Source: JAOUEA01 sp963825635 | GTDB lineage: Bacteria; Actinomycetota; UBA4738; HRBIN12 | Length of the DNA stretch: 64,000 nt | Assembly (NCBI GenBank): GCA_963825635.1 | Contig: CAWGTU010000003.1 | Coordinates: 186,001 to 250,000 of the forward strand | Direction of reading: 5' to 3' | Part shown: positions 44,373-51,736 of the stretch, piece after piece | How positions within the stretch are numbered: the first letter of the stretch is position 1 | How the letters are laid out: each line of letters starts with the position of its first letter | Notes under the pieces: generated by a model | What the model was told of the DNA's origin: nothing | Database searches by the model: none | Seen by the model: only the letters and a program-made list of their open reading frames with translations | Made by a program: the position numbers and the translations under genes

Positions 44373-45791
44373 ATGCACGAGGTCCCGATCGCGCCGCAGC
44401 ACCCCGACGGCTTCTCCGAGCTGATCGAGCGGGGCGACCTGCGCCGCTATCGCGGGGCGCTCGTCGACGCCGCCGACGGCCTCGAGGGCCATACGTGGTG
44501 GCACGTGAACTCCACCGCCGAGGGCGGCGGCGTGGCCGAGCTACTGCATGCCCTTCTCGGCTACGTGGTGGCGTCCGGCGTCGACGCGAGATGGATGGTG
44601 ATCGAGGGCGACCCGGCGTTCTTCGAGGTTACGAAGCGCATCCACAACCGCCTGCACGGAAGCCCGGGCGACGGCGGTGAGCTCGGGCCACGGGAGCGCG
44701 CCGTCTACGACGCGGCGCTGGAGCGCGAACGAGGACCGGTCGAGGCCCTCGTGCAGGCGGGCGACGTCGTCGTGCTGCACGACCCGCAGACGGTCGGACT
44801 GACGCCACAACTCGTGGCCAGGGGCGCGCACGTGATCTGGGTCTGCCACATCGGCATCGACGTGGCGAACGATCTCGCCCGAGACGCCTGGGCCTTCCTG
44901 CTCGACGACGCGCGCGCGGCCGCGGCCACCGTCTTCACCCGAGCGGCGTACGTCTGGGATGGCCTCGACCCCTCCCGCGTCTCGATCATCCCTCCGTGCA
45001 TCGATGCCGGCTCTCCGAAGAACGTGCCGATCGAGCTCCCGACGGTCGAGGCCGTGCTGGCCGCCGCGGGGGTGATCGAGGCGCCCGTCGGCGATCCGAC
45101 CGTCACGCTGGCCGACGGCAGCACGATCCGCGTCGCCCGGGAGGCGGTCATGCTCGAAGAGGCGCCCGTGCCGGCGACCGCCCCGCTCGTGGTTCAGATC
45201 TCGCGGTGGGACCGGCTGAAGGATCCGATCGGCGTGCTCACCGGCTTCGCGACCGAGGTGCCGCTCGACACGGGCGCGCACCTCGTGCTCGCCGGACCCC
45301 AGGTCGACACGGTCTCCGACGACCCGGAGGGGGCCGAGGTGCTGGCCGAGGTGAGCACGGCGTGGCAGGACCTGCTCCCCCACGACCGGGCTCGCACCCA
45401 CCTCGCGAGCCTCCCCGTGCACGACCTCACCGAGAACGCGGTGGTCGTGAACGCGCTGCAGCGGCGCGCCGACGTGGTGGTGCAGAAGAGCGTGGCCGAG
45501 GGGTTCGGTCTCACCGTGACCGAGGCGATGTGGAAGGAACGCCCCGTCGTCGGATCACGTCTGGGCGGCATCGCCGAGCAGATCGAGCACGGGAAGAGCG
45601 GCCTGCTGGTCGAGCCGGCCGACCTCGCGGCGTTCGGAGAGGCGCTCTCGATGCTGCTGCGCGACGAGCAGTTCGCCGCCGAGATCGGTCACCGCGCCCG
45701 CCAACGGGTGCGCAGCCGGTTCCTCGCCCCGCACTTCCTCTCGGCGCACCTCGAGCTCGCGCTGCGGGTCGCCGGGGTCGCCGACCCCTGA
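44373..45791 (+). CDS. GT4-family glycosyltransferase, trehalose synthase (TreT)-like
   Basis: 472 residues with the GT-B fold. HTWWHVNSTAEGGGVAELLHALL is the N-terminal sugar loop of TreT-type enzymes (positions about 40-62). VIWVCHIGIDVAN follows. The donor domain has VQISRWDRLKDPIGVL, ADVVVQKSVAEGFGLTVTEAMWK with the EX7E Glu pair, and GGIAEQIEHGKSGLL. TreT joins nucleoside-diphosphate glucose to glucose to make trehalose. That product is inferred from the family. It ends one base before the convergent cysC stop. Confidence 0.82.
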   Translation: MHEVPIAPQHPDGFSELIERGDLRRYRGALVDAADGLEGHTWWHVNSTAEGGGVAELLHALLGYVVASGVDARWMVIEGDPAFFEVTKRIHNRLHGSPGDGGELGPRERAVYDAALERERGPVEALVQAGDVVVLHDPQTVGLTPQLVARGAHVIWVCHIGIDVANDLARDAWAFLLDDARAAAATVFTRAAYVWDGLDPSRVSIIPPCIDAGSPKNVPIELPTVEAVLAAAGVIEAPVGDPTVTLADGSTIRVAREAVMLEEAPVPATAPLVVQISRWDRLKDPIGVLTGFATEVPLDTGAHLVLAGPQVDTVSDDPEGAEVLAEVSTAWQDLLPHDRARTHLASLPVHDLTENAVVVNALQRRADVVVQKSVAEGFGLTVTEAMWKERPVVGSRLGGIAEQIEHGKSGLLVEPADLAAFGEALSMLLRDEQFAAEIGHRARQRVRSRFLAPHFLSAHLELALRVAGVADP

Positions 45792-45792
45792 G

Positions 45793-46431
45793 TCAGTGCT
45801 CCTTGACGACGGTGCCGGCCTCGCTCACCCGCAGGTCGGTGAGGCCCGAGTGCACCCGGTCGCCGGTGACGTGCACGGTGTCGTCGCCGACGCGACCGAG
45901 CTCCTTCAGCCGCGTGAGCACGTGCTGGAGCGACTCCTCGGGGGTCTGCGAGAGCGTGTCGACCGTGATCTCGGGGTTCTCGGGCACCTCGTAGGGGTCG
46001 TCGACGCCGGTGAAGCCTGTGATCTCGCCGGCAAGCGCCTTCTTGTACAGCCCCTTGGGGTCACGGTTCGCGGCGATCTCGTCGACCGTCGCGTGTACGT
46101 AGACCTCGACGAACTCGCCGATCTGCTCGCGGCAGGCGTCGCGGGTCTCCTTGTAGGGGCTGATCGGGCAGCAGATCGTCGCCACGCCGTTGCGGGTGAG
46201 CAGGTTCGCCACGAACCCGATGCGCAGGATGTTCGTGTCGCGATCTTCCTTGGAGAAGCCGAGCCCCTTCGAGAGGTTCTTGCGCACCTCGTCACCGTCG
46301 AGGATCTCGGTCTTCAGCCCCCGCGACTGGAACTCGTGGAACAGCATCTCCGCGATCGTGGACTTGCCCGAGCCCGAGAGGCCCGTGAACCAGACGGTGA
46401 AACCCTGCTGCTCGGTCGATGACTCGCTCAC
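45793..46431 (-). CDS. cysC: Adenylylsulfate (APS) kinase
   Basis: 212 residues; phosphorylates APS to PAPS. P-loop GLSGSGKST at residues 17-25, LDGDEVRKNLSKGLGFSKEDR with the APS loop (about 45-65), NRDPKGLYKKALAGEI and FTGVDDPYEVPE. A C-terminal tail of about 35 residues beyond the kinase core is unusual. GTG at 46431 overlaps the stop of the phosphatase-family gene (GTGA), so the two are coupled. PAPS would supply the sulfotransferase encoded at 53840-54748. No sulfate adenylyltransferase is in view. Confidence 0.9.
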   Translation of the reverse strand: MSESSTEQQGFTVWFTGLSGSGKSTIAEMLFHEFQSRGLKTEILDGDEVRKNLSKGLGFSKEDRDTNILRIGFVANLLTRNGVATICCPISPYKETRDACREQIGEFVEVYVHATVDEIAANRDPKGLYKKALAGEITGFTGVDDPYEVPENPEITVDTLSQTPEESLQHVLTRLKELGRVGDDTVHVTGDRVHSGLTDLRVSEAGTVVKEH

Positions 46432-47825
46432 TGCAGGAAGCTCCTTCCGACGGCGCCGGCCGGCGCCTCGATGTCGTACAGGGACAGGATCGACGGGCCG
46501 ACGTCGACCAGGTTCATGCCGTCGACCCTGCCCATCTGCTGTCCGGGCAGGTTGACCATGGAGAAGAACGCGGTGCGGTCGTGGTTGGCGCCGTCGGTGC
46601 CGGTGTCGTTCTCGAACGTGTAGATGCTGGGGTTGCCGACGGCGCCCACCGAGCGCCAGTCGAGGTCGCCGAAGTACACGATCAGGTCGGGGGCGACGCC
46701 CCGCACCTCGGGGTAGACGTCCTGGGGCTTGTGCACCTTCGTGCCCATGGGCAGCCCGTCGGGGCCGGGCAGCGCCTCGAGCTTCGCGATCATCTCGTTC
46801 CGCAGCGTCTCGTACTGCGCCGGCTCGACGATGCCGCCCGGCTCGCGCCCCTTGATGTTGAGGAAGCACCTCCCGTAGTAGCCACCGTCACCCCACGCGA
46901 CCGTGCGGCTCCAGTCGATGTCGGCCTTCGCGATCGGCGTGATCTCGCGGACCGGCTCCTTGAGGACCAGGTAGCCCTCCTGGATCAGCCAGTCGTTGAA
47001 GCAGAGCCCGCCCATCATCGGACGGGCGCCGTGGTCGCTCATCGCGATCGTGACGACGTCCTCGGGCAGCACCTCGAGCAGCGTGCCGATCTCCTTGTCG
47101 AGGAAGCGGTAGTAGTCGTGGAACGCCGTCTCGTACTTGTTGCCGGCCTCGTAGAGCGGGTGCTTCGGGTCGTAGAACTGCCAGAAGCAGTGATGCAGCC
47201 GGTCCAGGCCCATCTCGACCATCATGAAGAAGTCCCAGGGCTTGTCCTTGATCAGGCGCCGCGCCACCTGGAACCGCCGCTCCGTCATCTTGAAGATCTG
47301 GTCCATCACGAAGTCGGGGCCCTGCTGGCGGAAGTTGGGGATGTCGAAGATGTACTCGTTCTCGCCCAGCTCCTCCTCGATCTCGGTCTCGAGCTCGGCC
47401 GGGAACGCGTATCGGTCGGCGCTCGGCGGCGTGAGGAAGCACGCCACACGCCAGCCCGGGAACTCCTTGGGCGGCGGGAAGCCGGGCGGCACCCCGATCA
47501 GCAGGGAGCGCTTGCCCGCGGCGCCGAGCGCGTCCCAGACGGCCGGCTCCTTCACGGAGAGCGAGGTCGCCACCTGCAGGCCGTCGTAGCTCGTGTCCTT
47601 GCGGTTGCGGAAGCCGTAGATGCCCAGCTGCCCGGGGGTCTTGCCGGTCATCGCGCATGCCCATGCCGGCACCGTGATCGGCGGGGTGATGCTCGCGAGA
47701 TCGCCGTACATGCCGTTGGCGAAGATCTTCCTCAGGTTCGGCACCTCGTCGGCGAGGTCCTCGAACAGGAGCTTCGGTGCGCCGCAGTCCAGGCCGATCA
47801 CCGCGACCCTGGGTCCATCGTTCAT
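46428..47825 (-). CDS. Alkaline-phosphatase-superfamily phosphodiesterase/nucleotide pyrophosphatase
   Basis: 465 residues, cytoplasmic by lack of a signal peptide. The N-terminal VAVIGLDCGAPKLLFED carries the first metal Asp. ITPPITVPAWACAMTGK carries the Thr nucleophile position. MSDHGARPMMGG supplies the Asp-His pair, and DGANHDRTAFF another His. This is the type I phosphodiesterase group that acts on nucleotides or phospho- or sulfo-compounds. Coupling to cysC suggests sulfonucleotide metabolism, for example APS/PAPS turnover or a sulfated metabolite. ATG 47825 follows GAAGGGG. Confidence 0.82.
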   Translation of the reverse strand: MNDGPRVAVIGLDCGAPKLLFEDLADEVPNLRKIFANGMYGDLASITPPITVPAWACAMTGKTPGQLGIYGFRNRKDTSYDGLQVATSLSVKEPAVWDALGAAGKRSLLIGVPPGFPPPKEFPGWRVACFLTPPSADRYAFPAELETEIEEELGENEYIFDIPNFRQQGPDFVMDQIFKMTERRFQVARRLIKDKPWDFFMMVEMGLDRLHHCFWQFYDPKHPLYEAGNKYETAFHDYYRFLDKEIGTLLEVLPEDVVTIAMSDHGARPMMGGLCFNDWLIQEGYLVLKEPVREITPIAKADIDWSRTVAWGDGGYYGRCFLNIKGREPGGIVEPAQYETLRNEMIAKLEALPGPDGLPMGTKVHKPQDVYPEVRGVAPDLIVYFGDLDWRSVGAVGNPSIYTFENDTGTDGANHDRTAFFSMVNLPGQQMGRVDGMNLVDVGPSILSLYDIEAPAGAVGRSFLQ

Positions 47826-47941
47826 GCGCTACCCCTTCGGTACTTGAGCGCGTGCTGCATGCTGCGTCCTCTCGAGAGTCGGAACGGTGCGGAAGCCGCG
47901 CACAGACGTGCTGACGCGAAGAGGTGGCTCCGCGGTGCGCG

Positions 47942-47948
47942 TATCCTA
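47942..47948. promoter_or_regulatory. Overlapping divergent -10 elements (TATCCT / TAGGAT)
   Basis: The 7-nt TATCCTA reads TATCCT on the plus strand (for 47992) and TAGGAT on the minus strand (toward 47825). The two promoters would share the same DNA, so only one could be occupied at once. Confidence 0.4.
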
Positions 47949-47991
47949 CCAACCGGCCGGACCCGGCCCCATCAGCGGAGAGAGGACACTC

Positions 47992-48390
47992 GTGAAGCTT
48001 CTGCGACGGTTGCTGAAGGTCCAGGCCGCGTTGTGGCTGATCTGGAGCCTCGCGATCGGGCTCTTCCCCCGCTGGGTGCTGGAGGACCTCTTCGGCCAGC
48101 CCGTGCTCGCCGACTACGTCTGGGTCCGAGCGGCCGCCGTGATGGGGGTCGTGCTGGCGCTCCTGATGGTGCTCGTCGCCCAGAAGATCGACGAGCTCTG
48201 GTGGTGGTCGTGGGCGTTCGCCGTGCTCGAGGTCGGCACCGCCACCGTGTTCGCGATCAACGCGGTCTTCGGCGTGCCCGAGGGCGCCGACGCGTGGCCG
48301 TTCTGGGCGCTCGCGATCGTGAACGGGGGGTTCGGCGCCGGCCTGCTGGTGGGCATGGGCATCGGGGGCCAGGAGAAGCCGTTCGTCTGA
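47992..48390 (+). CDS. Small four-helix membrane protein
   Basis: 132 residues from a GTG at 47992 preceded by GAGAGGAC. The frame is open further upstream, but that part is Arg/Pro-rich and lacks a pattern. Four helices (about 12-28, 40-61, 68-88, 101-121), with Trp-rich WWWSWAF in the third. Resembles small DoxX-like or uncharacterised actinobacterial membrane proteins, not assigned. Divergent from the phosphodiesterase gene. Confidence 0.65.
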   Translation: MKLLRRLLKVQAALWLIWSLAIGLFPRWVLEDLFGQPVLADYVWVRAAAVMGVVLALLMVLVAQKIDELWWWSWAFAVLEVGTATVFAINAVFGVPEGADAWPFWALAIVNGGFGAGLLVGMGIGGQEKPFV

Positions 48391-48396
48391 GCGGAC

Positions 48397-49452
48397 TCAA
48401 CGGGCGGCGTCGATGCGCTCCGTCGCGAGCCGATCCGCCGCGGCGGCAGGGGTGATGCCCTCGCGCTCGGCCCGGTCGAACAGTCCGGTCAACGTCTCCC
48501 CGATGCCCTCGAGCCGGGCCTGCATCCGCGCGTCGTCCCATCCGAGTCGCTCGTACCCCGCGAGGTGGATCACGCCGCCGGCATTGATCACGTAGTCCGG
48601 CGCGTACAGGATGCCGCGGGCGTGCAATCGATCGGCGTCCCACGACGTGGCGAGCTGGTTGTTCGCGGCGCCGGCCACGACCCGGCACCGCAGCAGCGGG
48701 ATCGACTCGGCCGAGAGCAACGCCCCGGTCGCGCACGGTGAGAACACATCGCACTCGGTGTCGAACACATGGTGCGTCGTCGTCGACGCGGCGCCGAGCG
48801 ACCCCGCGATCGTGGCGGCGCGCTCGCCGTCGAGGTCGGCGACGGTCAGCGAGGCTCCCGCCTCGTGGAGCAGCTCGGCCAGCCGCGACCCGACGGCCCC
48901 GACCCCTTGGACGAGCACGTGTCGCCCGCCCAGATCGTCCTCGCCGAACGCACGGCGAACCGCGGCCCTGATGCCGTGGAACACGCCGACGGCCGTGGCC
49001 CCCGCCGAGCTCCCCGAACCGCCGCACGCCACCGAGCGCCCGAGCACGTGCGACGTGCGCTCGCCGATCACGTCGAGGTCGGCCTCGCCCGTGTTCATGT
49101 CGGCGGCGGTCACGTAGCTGCCCCCGAGCGAGTCCACGAGGTCCCCGTACCGCAACAGCAGGTCGCGTCGCCGCGGTGATCCCGGGGCGGGGACCTCAGG
49201 GACCGCCAGCACGGCCTTCCCGCCTCCGAAGTCGAGCCCGGCGGCCGCCTGCTTCATCGTCATCGCCTGCGAGAGGCGGAGCACGTCGTGCAGGCCCTCG
49301 TCGGGCGATCGATACACCTTCATGCGTGTGCCGCCCATCGCCGGGCCGAGCACGGTGGAGTGGACACCGACGAGCATCCACGTGCTCGAGGGCTCGTCGA
49401 ACCGCGCGATCACGTGCTCGCCGTCCCACCCGCGGATCAGGTCTTCGAACAT
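48397..49452 (-). CDS. Glu/Leu/Phe/Val dehydrogenase family (probable leucine/valine dehydrogenase)
   Basis: 351 residues. The N-terminal domain has GPAMGGTRMKVY and AAAGLDFGGGKAVLA with the catalytic Lys. YVTAADMNTGEADLDVIG carries the catalytic Asp. NAD-binding VLVQGVGAVGSRLAELL follows, then CATGALLSAESIP and GAANNQLA. The length and GGTRM loop fit branched-chain or phenylalanine dehydrogenases rather than glutamate dehydrogenase. ATG 49452 is preferred over an upstream in-frame start because TACACT lies 8 nt before it. Confidence 0.87.
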   Translation of the reverse strand: MFEDLIRGWDGEHVIARFDEPSSTWMLVGVHSTVLGPAMGGTRMKVYRSPDEGLHDVLRLSQAMTMKQAAAGLDFGGGKAVLAVPEVPAPGSPRRRDLLLRYGDLVDSLGGSYVTAADMNTGEADLDVIGERTSHVLGRSVACGGSGSSAGATAVGVFHGIRAAVRRAFGEDDLGGRHVLVQGVGAVGSRLAELLHEAGASLTVADLDGERAATIAGSLGAASTTTHHVFDTECDVFSPCATGALLSAESIPLLRCRVVAGAANNQLATSWDADRLHARGILYAPDYVINAGGVIHLAGYERLGWDDARMQARLEGIGETLTGLFDRAEREGITPAAAADRLATERIDAAR

Positions 49453-49460
49453 GCGGATCG

Positions 49461-49466
49461 AGTGTA
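49461..49466 (-). promoter_or_regulatory. Putative leaderless -10 (TACACT) before the amino-acid dehydrogenase
   Basis: TACACT on the minus strand ends 8 nt before the ATG at 49452, just after the groEL terminator hairpins. Confidence 0.45.
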
Positions 49467-49483
49467 TGCCCGTCGGGATACGC

Positions 49484-49512
49484 GTGGGGCGGGGCCCCAG
49501 GCCCCGCCCCAC
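49484..49512 (-). terminator. GC-rich terminator hairpin after groEL
   Basis: 13-bp perfect stem (GTGGGGCGGGGCC arm) around a 3-nt loop, 43 nt after the groEL stop. A second, smaller hairpin precedes it. No U-tract, typical of very high-GC genomes. Confidence 0.65.
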
Positions 49513-49524
49513 AGGTGCATCATC

Positions 49525-49540
49525 GCGGGCTGAGGCCCGC
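49525..49540 (-). terminator. Small hairpin between groEL and the main terminator
   Basis: GCGGGC and GCCCGC pair around a TGAG loop, 15 nt after the groEL stop; tandem with the larger hairpin. Confidence 0.45.
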
Positions 49541-49554
49541 TCCTGAGTCGTCGC

Positions 49555-51165
49555 TCAGTGCATGTGGCCGTCGCCGGCCGCGGGCTCCTCCTCCTCGGGC
49601 TTCTCCACGACGGCGGACTCGGCGGTCAGCACGATCGCGGCGATCGAGGCGGCGTTCTGCAGCGCCGAGCGGGTGACCTTGGCCGGGTCGATGATGCCGG
49701 CCTTGACCATGTCGACCCACTCGCCGGCGGCGGCGTCGAAGCCGTTGCCGTCGCCCTCGCTGCGGAGCTGCTGCACGATCACGGAACCCTCGTAGCCCGC
49801 GTTCTGGGCGATGCGGCGGGCCGGCTCGCTGAGCGCGTTGCGAACGATGCGCGCACCCGTCGCCTCGTCACCCTCGAGATCGAGCTTGTCGAGTCCGGCC
49901 TCCGCGCGGATCAGCGTGACGCCGCCGCCCGGCACGATGCCCTCCTCGACCGCGGCTCGGGTCGCCGAGACGGCGTCCTCGATGCGGTGCTTCTTCTCCT
50001 TGAGCTCGACCTCGGTGGCCGCGCCGACCTTGATCACGGCGACGCCGCCGGAAAGCTTCGCGAGGCGCTCCTGGAGCTTCTCGCGGTCCCAGTCGGAGTC
50101 GGTGTTGTCGATCTCGGCCTTGATCTGGTTGATGCGGCCGGCGACCTCGTCCTCGCTCCCCTGACCCTCGACGATCGTGGTGGTGTCCTTCGTGACCACG
50201 ACCTTGCGGGCCTTGCCGAGCAGGTCGACGTCGGCGTTCTCGAGCTTCAGACCGACCTCCTCGGAGATGACCTGCCCGCCGGTGAGGATCGCGATGTCCT
50301 GCAGCATGGCCTTGCGACGGTCACCGAAGCCGGGGGCCTTGATGCCGACCGCGTTGAACGTGCCGCGGATCTTGTTGACCACGAGGGTCGCGAGGGCCTC
50401 GCCCTCGACGTCCTCGGCGACGATCGCGAGCGGCTTGCCGCCCTGCATCACCTTCTCGAGCACCGGCACGAGCTCCTGCACGCTCGAGATCTTCTTGTTC
50501 ACGAGCAGGATGTAGGGCTCCTCGAGTACCGCTTCCTGCCGGTCGGGGTCGGAGATGAAGTACGGCGAGATGTAGCCCTTGTCGAACTGCATGCCCTCGG
50601 TGAACTCGAGCTCGATGCCGAAGGTGTTCGACTCCTCGACGGTGATCACGCCGTCCTTGCCGACCTTGTCGAGCGCCTCGGCGATCGTCTCGCCGATCGC
50701 GGGGTCGGCAGCCGAGATCGAGGCGACCTGGGCGATCTCCTCCTTGGTCTCGACCTCCTTGGCTTCGTTCGCGATCGACTCGACCGCGTTCTCGACGGCC
50801 GTCTCGATGCCGCGCTTGAGCGCCATCGGGTTCGCCCCCGCGGCGACGTTCTTCATGCCGCCCTTGACCATCGCGCGAGCAAGCACGGTCGCGGTGGTCG
50901 TGCCGTCACCGGCGACATCGTTCGTCTTCGTCGCGACTTCCTTCGTCAGCTGGGCACCCATGTTCTCCCACGGGTCCTCGAGCTCGATCTCCTTCGCGAT
51001 CGTCACGCCGTCGTTCGTGATCGTGGGGGCTCCCCACTTCTTGTCGAGCACGACGTTCTGGCCCTTGGGGCCAAGCGTGATCGCGACCGCGTCGGCGAGC
51101 TTGTCGACGCCGGCCTCCAGGCCGCGTCGCGCATCCTCGCCGAACTTCAGCAGCTTCGACGCCAC
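49555..51165 (-). CDS. groEL: Chaperonin GroEL (Hsp60)
   Basis: 536 residues, 60-kDa chaperonin forming the double-ring folding chamber with GroES. Seen are LGPKGQNVVLDKKWGAPTITNDG near the start (residues about 32-54), DVAGDGTTTATVLA with the ATPase Asp, KAPGFGDRRKAML, GGVAVIKVGAATEVE and VPGGGVTLIRA. The C-terminus EEPAAGDGHMH is short and His-ended rather than GGM-repeated, as in some actinobacterial copies. GTG start at 51165 after GGAGGA. 106 nt after groES, same transcript. Confidence 0.96.
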   Translation of the reverse strand: MASKLLKFGEDARRGLEAGVDKLADAVAITLGPKGQNVVLDKKWGAPTITNDGVTIAKEIELEDPWENMGAQLTKEVATKTNDVAGDGTTTATVLARAMVKGGMKNVAAGANPMALKRGIETAVENAVESIANEAKEVETKEEIAQVASISAADPAIGETIAEALDKVGKDGVITVEESNTFGIELEFTEGMQFDKGYISPYFISDPDRQEAVLEEPYILLVNKKISSVQELVPVLEKVMQGGKPLAIVAEDVEGEALATLVVNKIRGTFNAVGIKAPGFGDRRKAMLQDIAILTGGQVISEEVGLKLENADVDLLGKARKVVVTKDTTTIVEGQGSEDEVAGRINQIKAEIDNTDSDWDREKLQERLAKLSGGVAVIKVGAATEVELKEKKHRIEDAVSATRAAVEEGIVPGGGVTLIRAEAGLDKLDLEGDEATGARIVRNALSEPARRIAQNAGYEGSVIVQQLRSEGDGNGFDAAAGEWVDMVKAGIIDPAKVTRSALQNAASIAAIVLTAESAVVEKPEEEEPAAGDGHMH

Positions 51166-51271
51166 GGTAGTCCTCCTCTGGTCGTTGGCTCTGGTTCGTT
51201 GGCTGGTGTGTCAGACGGAACGGGACCCGACGCTCGCGCGTGCGGGCCCCGGCTCCCTGAGAGTGCTTTCC

Positions 51272-51571
51272 TTACGAGACGACGGCCAGCACGTCGCGGG
51301 CCGACAGGATCAGATAGTCCTCGCCCTCGACCTTGACCTCGGTGCCGCCGTACTTCGAGTAGATCACCGTGTCGCCGACCGCGACGTCCATCGGCACGCG
51401 CTCGTCGCCGTCCTCGTTGAAGCGGCCCGGGCCCACCGCGACCACGGTGCCCTCCTGGGGCTTCTCCTTCGCGGTGTCGGGGATCACCAGGCCCGAGGCG
51501 GTGGTCTGGTCACCCTCGTTGGCCTGCACGATGATGCGGTCGTCGAGAGGCTTCAGCTTGAAGTCCGCCAT
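51272..51571 (-). CDS. groES: Co-chaperonin GroES (Hsp10)
   Basis: 99 residues: KLKPLDDRIIVQ at the start, the mobile loop EGDQTTASGLVIPDTAKEKP (residues about 18-37), the roof GRFNEDGDER, GDTVIYSKYGGTEVKVEGEDY and LILSARDVLAVV. Caps GroEL. The ATG at 51571 has GGAGGAGA about 6 nt upstream; an in-frame start 18 codons earlier falls inside the leader and is rejected. Controlled by a CIRCE operator 44-70 nt upstream. Confidence 0.96.
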   Translation of the reverse strand: MADFKLKPLDDRIIVQANEGDQTTASGLVIPDTAKEKPQEGTVVAVGPGRFNEDGDERVPMDVAVGDTVIYSKYGGTEVKVEGEDYLILSARDVLAVVS

Positions 51572-51614
51572 GGTGCTCGTCTCCTCCTTGCGGTCAGCGG
51601 TCCGTTCGGTCTCG

Positions 51615-51641
51615 TTAGCACTCACGCTGGGTGAGTGCTAA
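51615..51641. promoter_or_regulatory. CIRCE operator (HrcA binding site)
   Basis: Perfect arms TTAGCACTC and GAGTGCTAA separated by 9 nt, matching the CIRCE consensus. It lies directly downstream of the groES -10, where HrcA would block transcription until heat stress. Confidence 0.95.
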
Positions 51642-51642
51642 C

Positions 51643-51672
51643 AGGATAGCCATGAGAGTGCCAAGTGGTCAA
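51643..51672 (-). promoter_or_regulatory. groESL promoter (TTGACC-18-TATCCT)
   Basis: On the minus strand TTGACC (51667-51672) and TATCCT (51643-51648) are 18 nt apart, a vegetative sigma promoter abutting CIRCE. Confidence 0.75.
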
Positions 51673-51736
51673 CGTCGCCGCCGGGCAGGCTCGAGCCGAA
51701 ATGAGCCCTCGGAGGCCCGAGCCGAGAGGAGTCCGA

